DNA from: DASYRM01 sp036004405
GTDB taxonomy: Bacteria; Acidobacteriota; Vicinamibacteria; Vicinamibacterales; UBA2999
Direction of reading: 5' to 3'
NCBI GenBank assembly: GCA_036004405.1
Contig: DASYRM010000151.1
Span: forward strand, 58,514 to 122,513
Length of the DNA: 64,000 nt
Each line of letters begins with the position of its first letter. The first letter of the stretch is position 1. Positions 48,738-58,353 of the stretch are shown here, piece by piece. The notes under the pieces are model-generated. The model was given only the letters and a program-made list of their open reading frames with translations, was not told the origin of the DNA and did no database searches. Both the position numbers and the translations under genes were made by a program.

Positions 48738-49562
48738 TCAGTCGGGCGTGGGGCGATCCAGGCCGTCGACGACGAAAACTTCGACCGGTCCAGTCGTGGA
48801 GCGAAGCGCCAGCCCGAGCTGATCGCGCAGCGCGGTGGTGAGGCCGGGGCCGGCCTGTGGATCACCTGCCGCGGCAAGCGGCACGTATTCCAGCTCCACG
48901 TCGAATTCGGCGGTGAGCCCCGTCCGGTTTCGAACCTGGCGTCCTAGATCGGGCCGCCGCGAGAGCTCCTCGGCCAAGGTGTCCAGATCGATGCTTTTCG
49001 CGGTGATCAAGCTCGGGCCAACGCGCTTGAAGCCGCACGACGTACTGAAATCGAAATTGGGGGGCAGGGCGCCGATCACCCGGACGCACGTGCCGGGCGG
49101 TTTCGTCAGCCGCGGTCCGAGCCGGCCGGCCGCGGCCGCGACGACCAGGTCGTATACGGGGAGCTGCCGTGTCTCCTTGTGAATCCTCAGCTTGAAACGG
49201 TCGGCGAGCATGCGGCGGACCATCGACATCAGTCGATCTGGTGGTCCGCCCGGCGCGCTCGTCATCGGTCCATCGAAGGTCGCGTTGATCTCGTATCGAT
49301 CGCTCGCCGCCCACGAGGGCGCGCCAACCACCTGGTGGTCGGGCAGCGTCGACCGCTCGCCATAGGCGACGGCGATCAGCAGTTTCACGGTGATGGCGGC
49401 CGAGAACCGGTTGCCGAAGACCGGCCGGATGCCGATCTGGGCGGCCGGGTTCGCGTCCGGCTTCACTGACACCACTTCGAAGGCGGGATCCTGCGCCGAA
49501 ATCCGCGCCACACCGCTGAGCAGGGCTAACGCGAGGAGGACGGCGACCGTCAAAGCCTTCAT
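48738..49562 (-). CDS. TIGR03435 family secreted protein, second copy
   Basis: 274 residues. A signal peptide ends about residue 23 (ISAQ). The family order is complete: PAFEVVSVKPDAN, GAPSWAASDRYEINATF, MVRRMLADRFKLRIHKETRQLPVYDLV, then NRTGLTAEFDVELEY and TTALRDQLGLALRSTTGPVEVFVVDGLDRP. Function unknown. It is clearly diverged from the copy at 36829. The copy ends 21 bp from the convergent helicase gene. Confidence 0.9.
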   Translation of the reverse strand: MKALTVAVLLALALLSGVARISAQDPAFEVVSVKPDANPAAQIGIRPVFGNRFSAAITVKLLIAVAYGERSTLPDHQVVGAPSWAASDRYEINATFDGPMTSAPGGPPDRLMSMVRRMLADRFKLRIHKETRQLPVYDLVVAAAAGRLGPRLTKPPGTCVRVIGALPPNFDFSTSCGFKRVGPSLITAKSIDLDTLAEELSRRPDLGRQVRNRTGLTAEFDVELEYVPLAAAGDPQAGPGLTTALRDQLGLALRSTTGPVEVFVVDGLDRPTPD

Positions 49563-49629
49563 CAGTAACCTCCGCGACCCTGGCGAGTAGTCACCTGCGG
49601 CGGGGATGCCCGCACCCAGGAGCCGACAT

Positions 49630-50184
49630 ATGCCTCACGAGCTCGAATTGCTACAGACCCAGATCAACCGTCTCGAACACCAGTTGCGATGGCTCAAGAT
49701 TGCGGCCGTCGTACTGGCCATCCTCGCCGTTGCCTTCGCGTTGTCGCCGCGTCCGTCGGCGCAGCAGCCCGAGGCGCTGCGCGTCAGGCAGTTGATTGTA
49801 GAAGACGTCAATGGCCGGGCGAGAGTCGTTCTCGGCCCGCTGGACGCACCCGGCAACACTCGGCGGATCGGGATGCGAGTCAACGACCCGAACGGCGCAG
49901 AACGGTTCGGTGTGAGCTACATGGAAGGGGGACGCGTAGGGCTTGGCCTCGACGCCCCTCCGGGCACCGGCGACGACCGCAACCGGGAGCGGATCAACCT
50001 GGTGGCCGACGAAGAGGGCGGCGCCCATATCCGGCTCCTGGATCGACGCACGAACGTCGTGTCGCGCATGTATCTCGACGAGCAGAACCGCGCGTGGCTG
50101 AGCTTTTCCGACTTCACGCAGACACCGGCGATGATTCACCGGTATGGCCTGACGGGGGAAGAGACGATCCGACCGGGGCAGTAG
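49630..50184 (+). CDS. Membrane-anchored protein of unknown function with coiled-coil N-terminus
   Basis: 184 residues from ATG 49630, which has AGGAG seven bases upstream (49618-49622); an in-frame ATG at 49606 lacks such a site. A short coiled coil (ELELLQTQINRLEHQLRWL) precedes one membrane helix (about 24-41). The outer part is made of short beta repeats of the kind VRQLIVEDVNGRARVVLGP and HIRLLDRRTNVVSRMYLDEQN, recurring in hypothetical proteins of acidobacteria. I do not know the function. Convergent with gyrA. Confidence 0.72.
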   Translation: MPHELELLQTQINRLEHQLRWLKIAAVVLAILAVAFALSPRPSAQQPEALRVRQLIVEDVNGRARVVLGPLDAPGNTRRIGMRVNDPNGAERFGVSYMEGGRVGLGLDAPPGTGDDRNRERINLVADEEGGAHIRLLDRRTNVVSRMYLDEQNRAWLSFSDFTQTPAMIHRYGLTGEETIRPGQ

Positions 50185-50203
50185 CGCTCTCTTGTGCGCG
50201 AAC

Positions 50204-50226
50204 GGGCCGCCTTAGGCGGCCCCTAC
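50204..50226. repeat. Palindromic interspersed repeat, one-base loop
   Basis: Arms GGGCCGCCT (50204-50212) and AGGCGGCCC (50214-50222) around a single T, then CTAC. It lies between two convergent genes (membrane protein and gyrA) and may serve as a two-way transcript end. Confidence 0.85.
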
Positions 50227-50241
50227 GACGGCAGCCGCGCC

Positions 50242-52761
50242 CTACGATTCGGGCTCGGACGGCGGCACCGGCGGTTCGTCCGAGGCTGGGGGCTCTGCGA
50301 CAGCTTCGTCTTCGCTCTCGGCGAGACGCGCAATCGACACCGCGCGATCGTCGCCTTCGATGTCGATCAGGCGCACGCCTTGCGTGGCGCGGCCGATCGT
50401 CCGGATGTCCTTCGACGCCATGCGCAGGATTTTGCCCTGCTGCGTCATCAGCATCAGCTCGTCGTCGTCGGTCACGTGGGCCACGCCGATCACCTTGCCG
50501 TTGCGGTCGCTGGCCTGGATGTTGATGATGCCAACGCCACCGCGCGTCTGGAGCCGGTACTCGTCCAGCTCGGTGCGCTTGCCGAAGCCCTGTTCCGTCA
50601 CGGACAGGATGGTGCCGCCCGCCCCCAGCACCTCCATCGCCACCACGCTGTCGTCGTCGCGCAGTTCGATGCCGCGCACGCCGCCGGCGGTGCGGCCCAT
50701 CGACCGCACATCGGTTTCGCGGAAGCGGATGGACATGCCGTTGCGCGTGCCGATGAAGATCTCGTTGCTGCCTTCCGACACCTGCACCGCAATCACCGCG
50801 TCACCTTCCTCGACGTCCATCGCGATGATGCCGCCGGCGCGCGGGTTGCTGAACGCGGAGAGCTCGGTCTTCTTGACCTCGCCACGGGTGGTCCCCATGA
50901 CGATGAACTTGTTCTCCTCGAACTCGCGCACCGTCAGCAGCGCGGCGATGCGTTCGCCTTCCTGCATCGACACCAGGTTGGCGATCGCCTTGCCGCGCCC
51001 GTCCGGCCCGACGTCGGGAATCTCGTGAACCTTGAGCCAGTAGGCGCGCCCGCGGTCCGAGAAGATCATCACGTAGGCGTGCGTCGAGGCCACGAACAGG
51101 TGGCTGACGAAGTCCTCCTCCCGCGTCCGCATGCCGATGCGGCCTTTGCCGCCGCGGCGCTGGTTGCGGTAGTTGGTGATCGCGGTGCGCTTGATGTAGC
51201 CGGTGTTGGTAACGGTGATCGCCATGTCTTCTTCGACGATCAGGTCGAGGGCGCGGAACTCGCCCTCCTCGGGCAGGATTTCGGTGCGGCGGTCGTCGCC
51301 GTACTTCTCGACGACTTGACGCAGCTCGCTCACGATGATCTCGAGCAGCAGCTTGTCGCTGGACAGAATGGCTCGCAGACGCTCGATCAGCTTCAGGATC
51401 TCGGCGAGCTCGTCGAGGATCTTCTGCCGCTCGAGCCCGGTGAGGCGCTGGAGCTGCATGTCCAGGATGGCCTGGCTCTGAATCTGGCTCAGGCCGAAGG
51501 TCGTCATCAGCCCTTCGCGGGCTTCGACCGGGCTCTTCGACGCCCGGATCAGCGCGATCACCTGGTCGAGGTGATCGAGCGCGATCTTCAGCCCCTCGAG
51601 GATGTGGGCGCGCGCTTCGGCTTTGCGCAGCTCGAACTCGGTGCGGCGCCGCACGACCTCGCGACGGAACTCGATGAAGTTGTCGATGAACTCGACGAGC
51701 GTGAGGATCTTGGGGCGGCCGCCGACGATGGCGAGCATGATCACGCCGAAGCTGGTCTGCAGCTGCGTGTGCTTGTAGAGGTTGTTGAGGATGACCTCGC
51801 TCACCTCGCCGCGCTTCAGGTCGATGGCAATGCGCATCCCGTCGCGATCCGACTCGTCGCGAATGTCCGAAATGCCTTCGATCGTCTTCTCACGCACGAG
51901 CTCGGCGATGCGCTCGATCAGCCGCGCCTTGTTCACCTGATACGGAATCGCGGTCACGACGATCGACGATCGATCGCCCTTCTTGCTGACCTCGATTTCG
52001 GTCTTCGCTCGCATCAGCACGGAGCCGCGACCGGTGAGCTGGTACTGCCGGATGCCTGCCTGTCCGATGATGTAGGCGCCGGTGGGGAAGTCGGGGCCGG
52101 GCACGAGCTCGAGCAGCTTCCGCAGGCGCTCGGCGGCGGTGGGCGGCGTGGCGGACTGCGACGCGTCGATCGACCAGATGACAGCGGTGACGACCTCGAG
52201 CAGGTTGTGCGGCGGCACGTTGGTCGCCATGCCTACGGCAATGCCGGCCGAGCCATTGACCAGCAGATTCGGGTAGGTCGCCGGGAGGACCACCGGTTCC
52301 TCGGTGGTCTCGTCGTAGTTGGGGACGAAGTCGACGGTCTCCTTGTCGAGATCCGCCATCATCTCGTCGGCAAGCGGGTCGAGGCGCGCCTCGGTGTAGC
52401 GCATGGCCGCCGGCGGGTCGCCATCGATCGAGCCGAAGTTGCCCTGGCCGTCGGTGAGCACATAGCGCATGTTGAAGTCCTGCGCCATGCGGACGAGTGT
52501 GTCGTAGATCGACGCGTCGCCGTGGGGATGGAAGTTGCCCATCACCTCGCCGACGATCTTCGCGCACTTGCGGTAGCCGCGCGTGGACGACAGTCCCATC
52601 GTCTTCATGCCGTAGAGCACGCGGCGGTGCGCCGGCTTCAGGCCGTCCCGGATATCAGGTAGCGCGCGCCCGATGATTACGCTCATGGCGTAATCCATGT
52701 ACGAGCGCTTCATCTCGTCTTCGATGTTGACGGGAATGCGGTTCTGGGGCGTCGTGCTCAT
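50242..52761 (-). CDS. gyrA: DNA gyrase subunit A
   Basis: 839 residues. The catalytic tyrosine is Tyr122 (AAMRYTEARL). The quinolone-binding stretch reads HPHGDASIYD, in the same numbering as E. coli: Ala83 stands where E. coli has Ser83, and Asp87 is kept. The C-terminal DNA-wrapping domain begins with the GyrA box QRRGGKGR (about residue 530), which separates it from ParC. The tail is acidic with Glu/Pro repeats. It pairs with gyrB, 36 bp upstream on the same strand, to supercoil DNA. Confidence 0.97.
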   Translation of the reverse strand: MSTTPQNRIPVNIEDEMKRSYMDYAMSVIIGRALPDIRDGLKPAHRRVLYGMKTMGLSSTRGYRKCAKIVGEVMGNFHPHGDASIYDTLVRMAQDFNMRYVLTDGQGNFGSIDGDPPAAMRYTEARLDPLADEMMADLDKETVDFVPNYDETTEEPVVLPATYPNLLVNGSAGIAVGMATNVPPHNLLEVVTAVIWSIDASQSATPPTAAERLRKLLELVPGPDFPTGAYIIGQAGIRQYQLTGRGSVLMRAKTEIEVSKKGDRSSIVVTAIPYQVNKARLIERIAELVREKTIEGISDIRDESDRDGMRIAIDLKRGEVSEVILNNLYKHTQLQTSFGVIMLAIVGGRPKILTLVEFIDNFIEFRREVVRRRTEFELRKAEARAHILEGLKIALDHLDQVIALIRASKSPVEAREGLMTTFGLSQIQSQAILDMQLQRLTGLERQKILDELAEILKLIERLRAILSSDKLLLEIIVSELRQVVEKYGDDRRTEILPEEGEFRALDLIVEEDMAITVTNTGYIKRTAITNYRNQRRGGKGRIGMRTREEDFVSHLFVASTHAYVMIFSDRGRAYWLKVHEIPDVGPDGRGKAIANLVSMQEGERIAALLTVREFEENKFIVMGTTRGEVKKTELSAFSNPRAGGIIAMDVEEGDAVIAVQVSEGSNEIFIGTRNGMSIRFRETDVRSMGRTAGGVRGIELRDDDSVVAMEVLGAGGTILSVTEQGFGKRTELDEYRLQTRGGVGIINIQASDRNGKVIGVAHVTDDDELMLMTQQGKILRMASKDIRTIGRATQGVRLIDIEGDDRAVSIARLAESEDEAVAEPPASDEPPVPPSEPES

Positions 52762-52797
52762 CGGTGAGTGCGCTGTCGAAGTGGGTGAGGCCGGCGG

Positions 52798-55371
52798 CTA
52801 TACGTCGAGGTTGCGGACGTCGAGCGCGTTATCTTCGATGAACTTCCGCCGCGGCTCGACCTGGTCGCCCATGAGCGTGGTGAACATCTGGTCGGCCTCG
52901 GCATGGTCCTCGGCGCGCACCTGCAGCAGCGTCCGGTTGTCCGGGTCCATGGTCGTCATCCAGAGCGTATCGGGATTCATCTCGCCGAGCCCCTTGTAGC
53001 GGTTGACGGCCACGCCCTTCTTGCCGGCGGCGATGAAGAACTCGACGAACTCGTCCAGGCTGGCGAGCGTGGCGTCGGCGTCCTTCCTGGCGCCGCGTAC
53101 GGCGGTGGGTGCGGCGGCGGGAGCCGCCGCGTCGGTTTCGGCGGCTTCTTCCGGGGCGTCTTCTTCAATCGCCGCTTCAGCTCCGGCGTCGGCAGCGCGC
53201 ACGACCACGGGGAACGTCACGTCCTGAATCTCCCGGAAGGCGGCCGCCAGCGTGCGGTACTCACCCGACATCACGAACTCCACGCCGAAGTGGAAGATGC
53301 GCGGATACCCGTGCGAGCGGTCTTCGACGTCGAGCGAGTAGGTGTTGTGCTCGTCGTCGCGAGAGACGTTGACGGTGCGGATGGGCGTCGTCATGCGCGC
53401 CGCCAGCACGTCGAGCTTGTCGCGGTGCTCGAAGAAGGTCTTGTCGCGGGCGTCGAGCTCCAGGAGGGCGGCGACGATCTCGGGCGGATTGCCGCGTCGC
53501 GTGACGATCTGCAGCAGCTTCCTATAGCCGATCATGCGTTGCAGTTGGCGCTCGAGCGCCTCACCGAAGAGCTCGGAGCCGTCTGCCATCTTCGCCACGC
53601 GGGATTCTACCGCCCGGTGAATCAGGTAAGTCTCGAGGTCGCGTTCGTCCTTGATGTAGCTCTCGTTCCGCCCGCGCTTGGCGCGGAAGAGCGGCGGCTG
53701 CGCGATGTAGACGTGGCCGCCATCGATCAGCTTCGGCATCTGCCGGTAGAAGAACGTCAGGAGCAGCGTCCGGATGTGCGAGCCGTCCACGTCGGCGTCG
53801 GTCATGATGATGACGCGGTGGTAGCGCAGCCGCGCGATGTCGAAGTCCTCGACGCCGATGCCGCAGCCGAGCGCCGCGATCATCGTCTTGATCTCGTCGC
53901 TGCCCAGCATCTTGTCGAAGCGGGCCTTCTCGACGTTGAGGATCTTGCCCTTGATTGGCAGGATCGCCTGGAAGCGTCGATCTCGCCCCTGCTTCGCCGA
54001 CCCGCCGGCCGACTCGCCCTCGACGATGTAGATCTCGCTCTGCGCCGGGTCCCGCTCCTGGCAGTCGGCGAGCTTGCCAGGGAGGCTGCTGCCATCGAGC
54101 GCACCCTTGCGGCGCACCAGGTCCCGCGCCTTGCGGGCGGCCTCGCGCGCGCGGGCCGCGTCCACCGCCTTGCCGATGATGCGCTTGGCGACCGCCGGGG
54201 TTTCCTCGAGATACTGGCCCAGCTTGTCGTTGACGATCGCCTCGACGATGCCTTTGACCTCGGTGTTTCCGAGCTTCGTCTTGGTTTGCCCTTCGAACTG
54301 CGGCTGCGGAATCTTGACGCTGACGACGCCGGTCAGACCCTCGCGGATGTCGTCGCCGCTGATGCTCGCGTCCTTTAGATCCTTGGCGAGGTTGCTCTTG
54401 GCCGCGTAGTTGTTGATCGTCCTGGTGAGCGCCGCACGGAAGCCGGACAGGTGCGTGCCGCCCTCGTGCGTATTGATGTTGTTGGCGAACGTAAAGACCA
54501 GCTCGGAATAGCCGTCGTTCCACTGCAGCGCGATCTCGGCGTCGATGCCGTCCTTCATGCCCTTCATGAAGATCGGCTTGTCGTTGACGTTCGCCTTGTT
54601 CTTGTTCAGGTGCTCGACGAACGAGACGATGCCACCGTCGTACTGGAACTTGTGGCTCTTACCATCGCGCTCGTCGTCGAGCGTGATCAGAATGCCGCCG
54701 TTGAGAAACGCCAACTCACGCAGACGCTGTGCCAGCGTGTCGAAGCTGTACTCGGTGGTCTCGAAGATCTGCGAGTCGGGCCTGAACGTGACCTTGGTGC
54801 CGCGGCGCTGGGTCGTGCCCGTGGCCTCCAGATCGGCGATCGGCGTTCCGCGCTCGTAGCTCTGCTGATAAACCTGGCCGTTGCGCCAGATCTCCAGGTC
54901 GAGCCGCTCGGATAGAGCATTGACGACCGACACGCCTACGCCGTGCAGACCGCCCGAGACCTTGTAGCTGTCGTTGTCGAACTTGCCGCCGGCGTGCAGC
55001 ACGGTCAGCACCACCTCGGCGGCCGACTTGCCGCTCTCGTGCCGATCGACGGGGATGCCGCGCCCGTTGTCGATCACTGTGATCGAGTTGTCGATGTGGA
55101 TGGTGACGTTGACCTGATCGCAGAACCCGGCCAGCGCCTCGTCGATGGAGTTGTCAACGATCTCGTAGACGAGATGGTGCAGTCCAGGCACACCGGTGGA
55201 CCCGATGTACATGGCCGGCCGCTTGCGAACCGCCTCGAGGCCTTCGAGGACCTTGATCTTGTCGGCCCCGTAGTCGTCCGCGCCGTTTACCTGAGCCGTT
55301 GCAGAGTCTGAAGCTTCCCCAGTCGCTTTGAAGTCGGTGCGAGTGAGGTCTGGTTGTTCGGTGTGTTCCAC
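52798..55371 (-). CDS. gyrB: DNA gyrase subunit B
   Basis: 857 residues from a GTG start. The ATPase domain shows GLEAVRKRPAMYIGSTG, EIVDNSIDEALAG, DNGRGIPVD and GLHGVGVSVVNAL. The TOPRIM domain has EGESAGGSAKQGRDR, where most gyrases have EGDS, and TDADVDGSHIRTLLLTFFYRQMP. It carries the insertion typical of long GyrB proteins, containing an acidic Ala/Glu-rich linker (about 715-755). It supplies the ATPase and cleavage-metal sites of gyrase. It lies 14 bp after dnaN; recF, often found between them, is absent. Confidence 0.96.
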   Translation of the reverse strand: MEHTEQPDLTRTDFKATGEASDSATAQVNGADDYGADKIKVLEGLEAVRKRPAMYIGSTGVPGLHHLVYEIVDNSIDEALAGFCDQVNVTIHIDNSITVIDNGRGIPVDRHESGKSAAEVVLTVLHAGGKFDNDSYKVSGGLHGVGVSVVNALSERLDLEIWRNGQVYQQSYERGTPIADLEATGTTQRRGTKVTFRPDSQIFETTEYSFDTLAQRLRELAFLNGGILITLDDERDGKSHKFQYDGGIVSFVEHLNKNKANVNDKPIFMKGMKDGIDAEIALQWNDGYSELVFTFANNINTHEGGTHLSGFRAALTRTINNYAAKSNLAKDLKDASISGDDIREGLTGVVSVKIPQPQFEGQTKTKLGNTEVKGIVEAIVNDKLGQYLEETPAVAKRIIGKAVDAARAREAARKARDLVRRKGALDGSSLPGKLADCQERDPAQSEIYIVEGESAGGSAKQGRDRRFQAILPIKGKILNVEKARFDKMLGSDEIKTMIAALGCGIGVEDFDIARLRYHRVIIMTDADVDGSHIRTLLLTFFYRQMPKLIDGGHVYIAQPPLFRAKRGRNESYIKDERDLETYLIHRAVESRVAKMADGSELFGEALERQLQRMIGYRKLLQIVTRRGNPPEIVAALLELDARDKTFFEHRDKLDVLAARMTTPIRTVNVSRDDEHNTYSLDVEDRSHGYPRIFHFGVEFVMSGEYRTLAAAFREIQDVTFPVVVRAADAGAEAAIEEDAPEEAAETDAAAPAAAPTAVRGARKDADATLASLDEFVEFFIAAGKKGVAVNRYKGLGEMNPDTLWMTTMDPDNRTLLQVRAEDHAEADQMFTTLMGDQVEPRRKFIEDNALDVRNLDV

Positions 55372-55385
55372 GCCTGTCCCTGGTG

Positions 55386-56489
55386 TCAGATCCGCATCGG
55401 CATGATCACGTACGTGTAGTCGTAACCCTCGGCGCCGACCGGCTTCATGACTGCCTGGCTGACTTCGTCCTTGAGCGAGAGCGATACGACATCGGTTTCG
55501 ACGACGTTGAGGAAGTCGAGCACGTACTGCGCGTTGAAGGAGATGGTGAGCTGGGGGCCGCTGTAGTCCACGGTCAACTGCTCGCTGGCTTCTCCGAACT
55601 CGGAACTGCTCGACGTGACGTCCACCTTGCCCTTGTTGACTTCGATCTTGACGGCGCGCGAGCGCTCGTTCGAGAGCAGCGCCACGCGCTTTACGGCGCT
55701 GGTGAGACGCTCACGATCGAACTCGATTGTCTTGTCGTTGCCCTTGGGAATGACGCGATCGTAGGCGGGGAACTGCCCGTCGATCATGCGCGAGATGAGG
55801 ATGCGATCGCCGACTTCGAAGAACAGGTGGTTCTCGCCGGCCTCGAACTGAATGTCGCCCTCGCCTTCACTCAGGAGCTTTCCGAGTTCGAGCAGCGTCT
55901 TCTTCGGCAGGATGACGCCCGTTTCCTGGGTGACGCCCGATTCGTGTTTGGATTCGACCAGCGCCAGGCGGTGACCGTCTGTAGCCACGAGCGTCAAGCT
56001 GTCCGGCTTCAACACGAACTTGGCGCCGTTGAGGAAGTAGCGCGTGTCTTCGCCGGTAATCGCGAAGTGGGTCTTGGCTACCATTTGGCGCAGCGCAGCG
56101 CGCGGCAGCGACGCTTTGGTCCCGCCGGCGCCGTCGGGCAGCGTCGGAAAATCCTCGCGCGGCAGCGTCTGCATGTGCGAGTCGAACCGGTCGGCGGCGA
56201 CGCGCACGCCCGACTTGTCGGTTTCGATCCGCACATCGGTTTCGGGAAGCGCCTTCACGATCTCGTAGAGCTTCTTCGCTGGCAGGGTCAGCGATCCGCT
56301 CTTCCCGACCGAGGCCTGGCAGCGGCTGCGCAGCGCCACTTCGAGATCGGTCGCGAGCATGCGAATCTCGTCACCCTTGGCCTCGAGCAACACGTTGGCG
56401 AGGATCGGAATCGTGTTCTTGCGCTCGACGATGCCTTGGAAGAGTTGCAGTTCGCGGAGGAGTTCGTTCTTCCGGACGACTATTTCCAT
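55386..56489 (-). CDS. dnaN: DNA polymerase III beta subunit (sliding clamp)
   Basis: 367 residues in three clamp repeats. It starts MEIVVRKNELLRELQLFQGIVERKNTIPILANVLLEAKG and ends with YVIMPMRI, the standard C-terminus of the clamp. It encircles DNA and tethers polymerases. ATG at 56489. Its own promoter candidate lies in the 289-bp gap after dnaA. It heads a dnaN-gyrB-gyrA run on the same strand. Confidence 0.97.
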   Translation of the reverse strand: MEIVVRKNELLRELQLFQGIVERKNTIPILANVLLEAKGDEIRMLATDLEVALRSRCQASVGKSGSLTLPAKKLYEIVKALPETDVRIETDKSGVRVAADRFDSHMQTLPREDFPTLPDGAGGTKASLPRAALRQMVAKTHFAITGEDTRYFLNGAKFVLKPDSLTLVATDGHRLALVESKHESGVTQETGVILPKKTLLELGKLLSEGEGDIQFEAGENHLFFEVGDRILISRMIDGQFPAYDRVIPKGNDKTIEFDRERLTSAVKRVALLSNERSRAVKIEVNKGKVDVTSSSSEFGEASEQLTVDYSGPQLTISFNAQYVLDFLNVVETDVVSLSLKDEVSQAVMKPVGAEGYDYTYVIMPMRI

Positions 56490-56590
56490 AAGGCGCGCGG
56501 CGACCTCGAAACGATGCGTGGACGACTGTCGTTGAGCCGGGGGTGGAAGCCTCTGATCTCTTCAGAAGGAGATCCAGAGAAGTAGTAGAA

Positions 56591-56618
56591 ATTATACTAG
56601 AAATAAGGTGCTGTGCAA
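56591..56618 (-). promoter_or_regulatory. Promoter candidate for dnaN
   Basis: Reading leftward: TTGCAC (56613-56618), a 16-bp spacer and a perfect TATAAT (56591-56596), in an AT-rich patch about 100 bp before dnaN. The rest of the 289-bp dnaA-dnaN gap has only degenerate DnaA-box-like sites, such as TGTGGATCG at 56676 and TGTGGATTT at 56772. Confidence 0.55.
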
Positions 56619-56778
56619 AACCTTGAAGGCGCCCATTAGTATCTGCCTTTCAATAACTTAGAAGGGCTCCTGAGTTGTGGATCGAGCCGCGATCCACTGT
56701 CGGGATCCTGTGCGGTTTCCAGCCCTCCCTCGGGCGTCCACACGCGGTGCACCGAATCACCTGTTGAGGGATGTGGAT

Positions 56779-58119
56779 TTACCGGATTCCTTCCACAAAT
56801 CCGGCGATCAGGCTGTCGAAATCTTCGCGCTTCCGTAACAGCTGCACCTTCCGGATCGAGTGAATCACGGTCGAATGATGTTTGCCGCCGAAGCTCCGTC
56901 CGATCTCCGGCAGAGAGGCAGTCGTGAGCTGTTTGCACAAATACATCGCGACCTGCCGCGGGAGCGCAATCGACTTGGAGTTGTTGCGCGACTTCAGTTC
57001 GTTGACCTTGAGCTGGTAGTAGTCGGCTATGTATTTCTGGATGGACTCGATAGTGATGGCGCGGGTGTCGAGATCGATGGCATCCCGCAGGACCTCCTGT
57101 GTGAGGTCGAGTGAGATGTCGCGGCCGGTCAGCGACGCGTAAGCGATGAGCCGGATGAGCGATCCCTCGAGCTCCCGGATGTTCGACTTGATACGGCCGG
57201 CAATGAACATCGCCACGTCGTCGGGCAGCGGCACGGCCTCTGCCTCGGCTTTTCGCTTGAGAATCGCGACTTTGGTCTCGAGATCCGGCGGCTGGATGTC
57301 CGCAATCAAGCCCCATTCGAAGCGTGATCGGAGGCGCTCTTCGAGCTGCGGGATCTCGTGCGGAGGGCGATCGCTGCTCAGGACGATCTGTTTCTGCGCG
57401 TCGTACAGCGCATTGAACGTATGGAAGAACTCGGTCTGCGTGCTCTCCTTGCCGGCCAGGAACTGGATGTCGTCCACGAGCAGGATGTCCACGCTGCGGT
57501 ACAGCTCGCGGAAGTCGAGGATGCGCTCGTAGCGAATGGCGTTGATCATCTCGTTCATGAAGCGCTCGGACGAGATGTAGGTCAGCTTGAGCGTCGGGTC
57601 GTGCTGCAGCACGTAGCGCCCAACGGCGTGCATCAGGTGCGTCTTGCCCAATCCCACGCCGCCGTAAATGAAGAGCGGGTTGTACGAACGGGAAGGCGCT
57701 TCGGCGACCGCACGGCACGCGGCGTGGGCAAACTGGTTGGAAGGGCCGACGATGAACGTGTCGAAGGTATAGCGCTCGTTCAGGCTGCCCACACGTGGTG
57801 GCTGCGGCGGCGCGACGGGCTCCACGCGGGGCGCCACGGCCGGTGCCACTATCAGCGCCGGTGTCTCGGGCGGCGGCACGCCCTCGGGCAGGAAGACGAG
57901 TGCCGCGTCCGGACGCTGAACTTCGGTCAGCGCTTCTGACAGGACCAGGGAATAGTGTTTGGCGAGCCAGTCCTTGAAGAGCTGGTTTGGAACCCGGACG
58001 TTGATGGAGCCTCCGGCGTCGAGCACCAGGGTGGTCGGTTTGAACCAGGTATAGAAGCTATGCCGGTTGACCTTGGTTTCGATTCTGGAGAGGATCTGGT
58101 CCCAGATACTGGCTTCCAT
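56779..58119 (-). CDS. dnaA: Chromosomal replication initiator protein DnaA
   Basis: 446 residues. Domain I (WDQILSRIETKVNRHSFYTWFKP) interacts with helicase partners; a Pro/Ala-rich domain II spans about 78-110. The AAA+ domain has Walker A GGVGLGKTHLMHA and Walker B LLVDDIQFLAGK. Domain IV ends in the DNA-binding signature GGKHHSTVIHSI. It melts the origin to begin replication. ATG 58119 is preferred to a TTG at 58167 because the family begins at this methionine. It reads away from the 431-bp candidate oriC, which it presumably binds and through which it may control itself. Confidence 0.97.
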   Translation of the reverse strand: MEASIWDQILSRIETKVNRHSFYTWFKPTTLVLDAGGSINVRVPNQLFKDWLAKHYSLVLSEALTEVQRPDAALVFLPEGVPPPETPALIVAPAVAPRVEPVAPPQPPRVGSLNERYTFDTFIVGPSNQFAHAACRAVAEAPSRSYNPLFIYGGVGLGKTHLMHAVGRYVLQHDPTLKLTYISSERFMNEMINAIRYERILDFRELYRSVDILLVDDIQFLAGKESTQTEFFHTFNALYDAQKQIVLSSDRPPHEIPQLEERLRSRFEWGLIADIQPPDLETKVAILKRKAEAEAVPLPDDVAMFIAGRIKSNIRELEGSLIRLIAYASLTGRDISLDLTQEVLRDAIDLDTRAITIESIQKYIADYYQLKVNELKSRNNSKSIALPRQVAMYLCKQLTTASLPEIGRSFGGKHHSTVIHSIRKVQLLRKREDFDSLIAGFVEGIR

Positions 58120-58210
58120 ACCTGCACCGCGCTCGCTGGCAGCACCCGGAAGTGGCTGAAAAGGCAACAGTTAACCTAACTCGATCACTCGATGCCGAGT
58201 GACCGGGTGC

Positions 58211-58243
58211 TTTTCCACAATCTTTTCCACAACTTGTGGAAAT
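58211..58243. promoter_or_regulatory. Three DnaA-box-like sites with 12-bp phasing
   Basis: Sites at 58211-58219 and 58223-58231 (each one mismatch to TTATCCACA) and an inverted site at 58235-58243 (two mismatches). The even 12-bp spacing would put DnaA molecules close together along the DNA. Confidence 0.7.
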
Positions 58244-58353
58244 CTTGGGGAGGAAACCCAATCCCAACCGTAGCCGGCGGCCAGGGTGGGGAAGGGAAGG
58301 GGACTGTAACACACGCGGAAAGTGCCGACGAGTGGAAGTTCGGCGATCCTCGC

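Noticed and set aside
50194..52662. 822-residue rightward frame opposite gyrA
   Set aside because: Shadow frame; gyrA motifs are complete on the minus strand.
56636..57718. 360-residue leftward frame overlapping dnaA
   Set aside because: Out-of-phase shadow of dnaA with Arg/Pro-rich composition.
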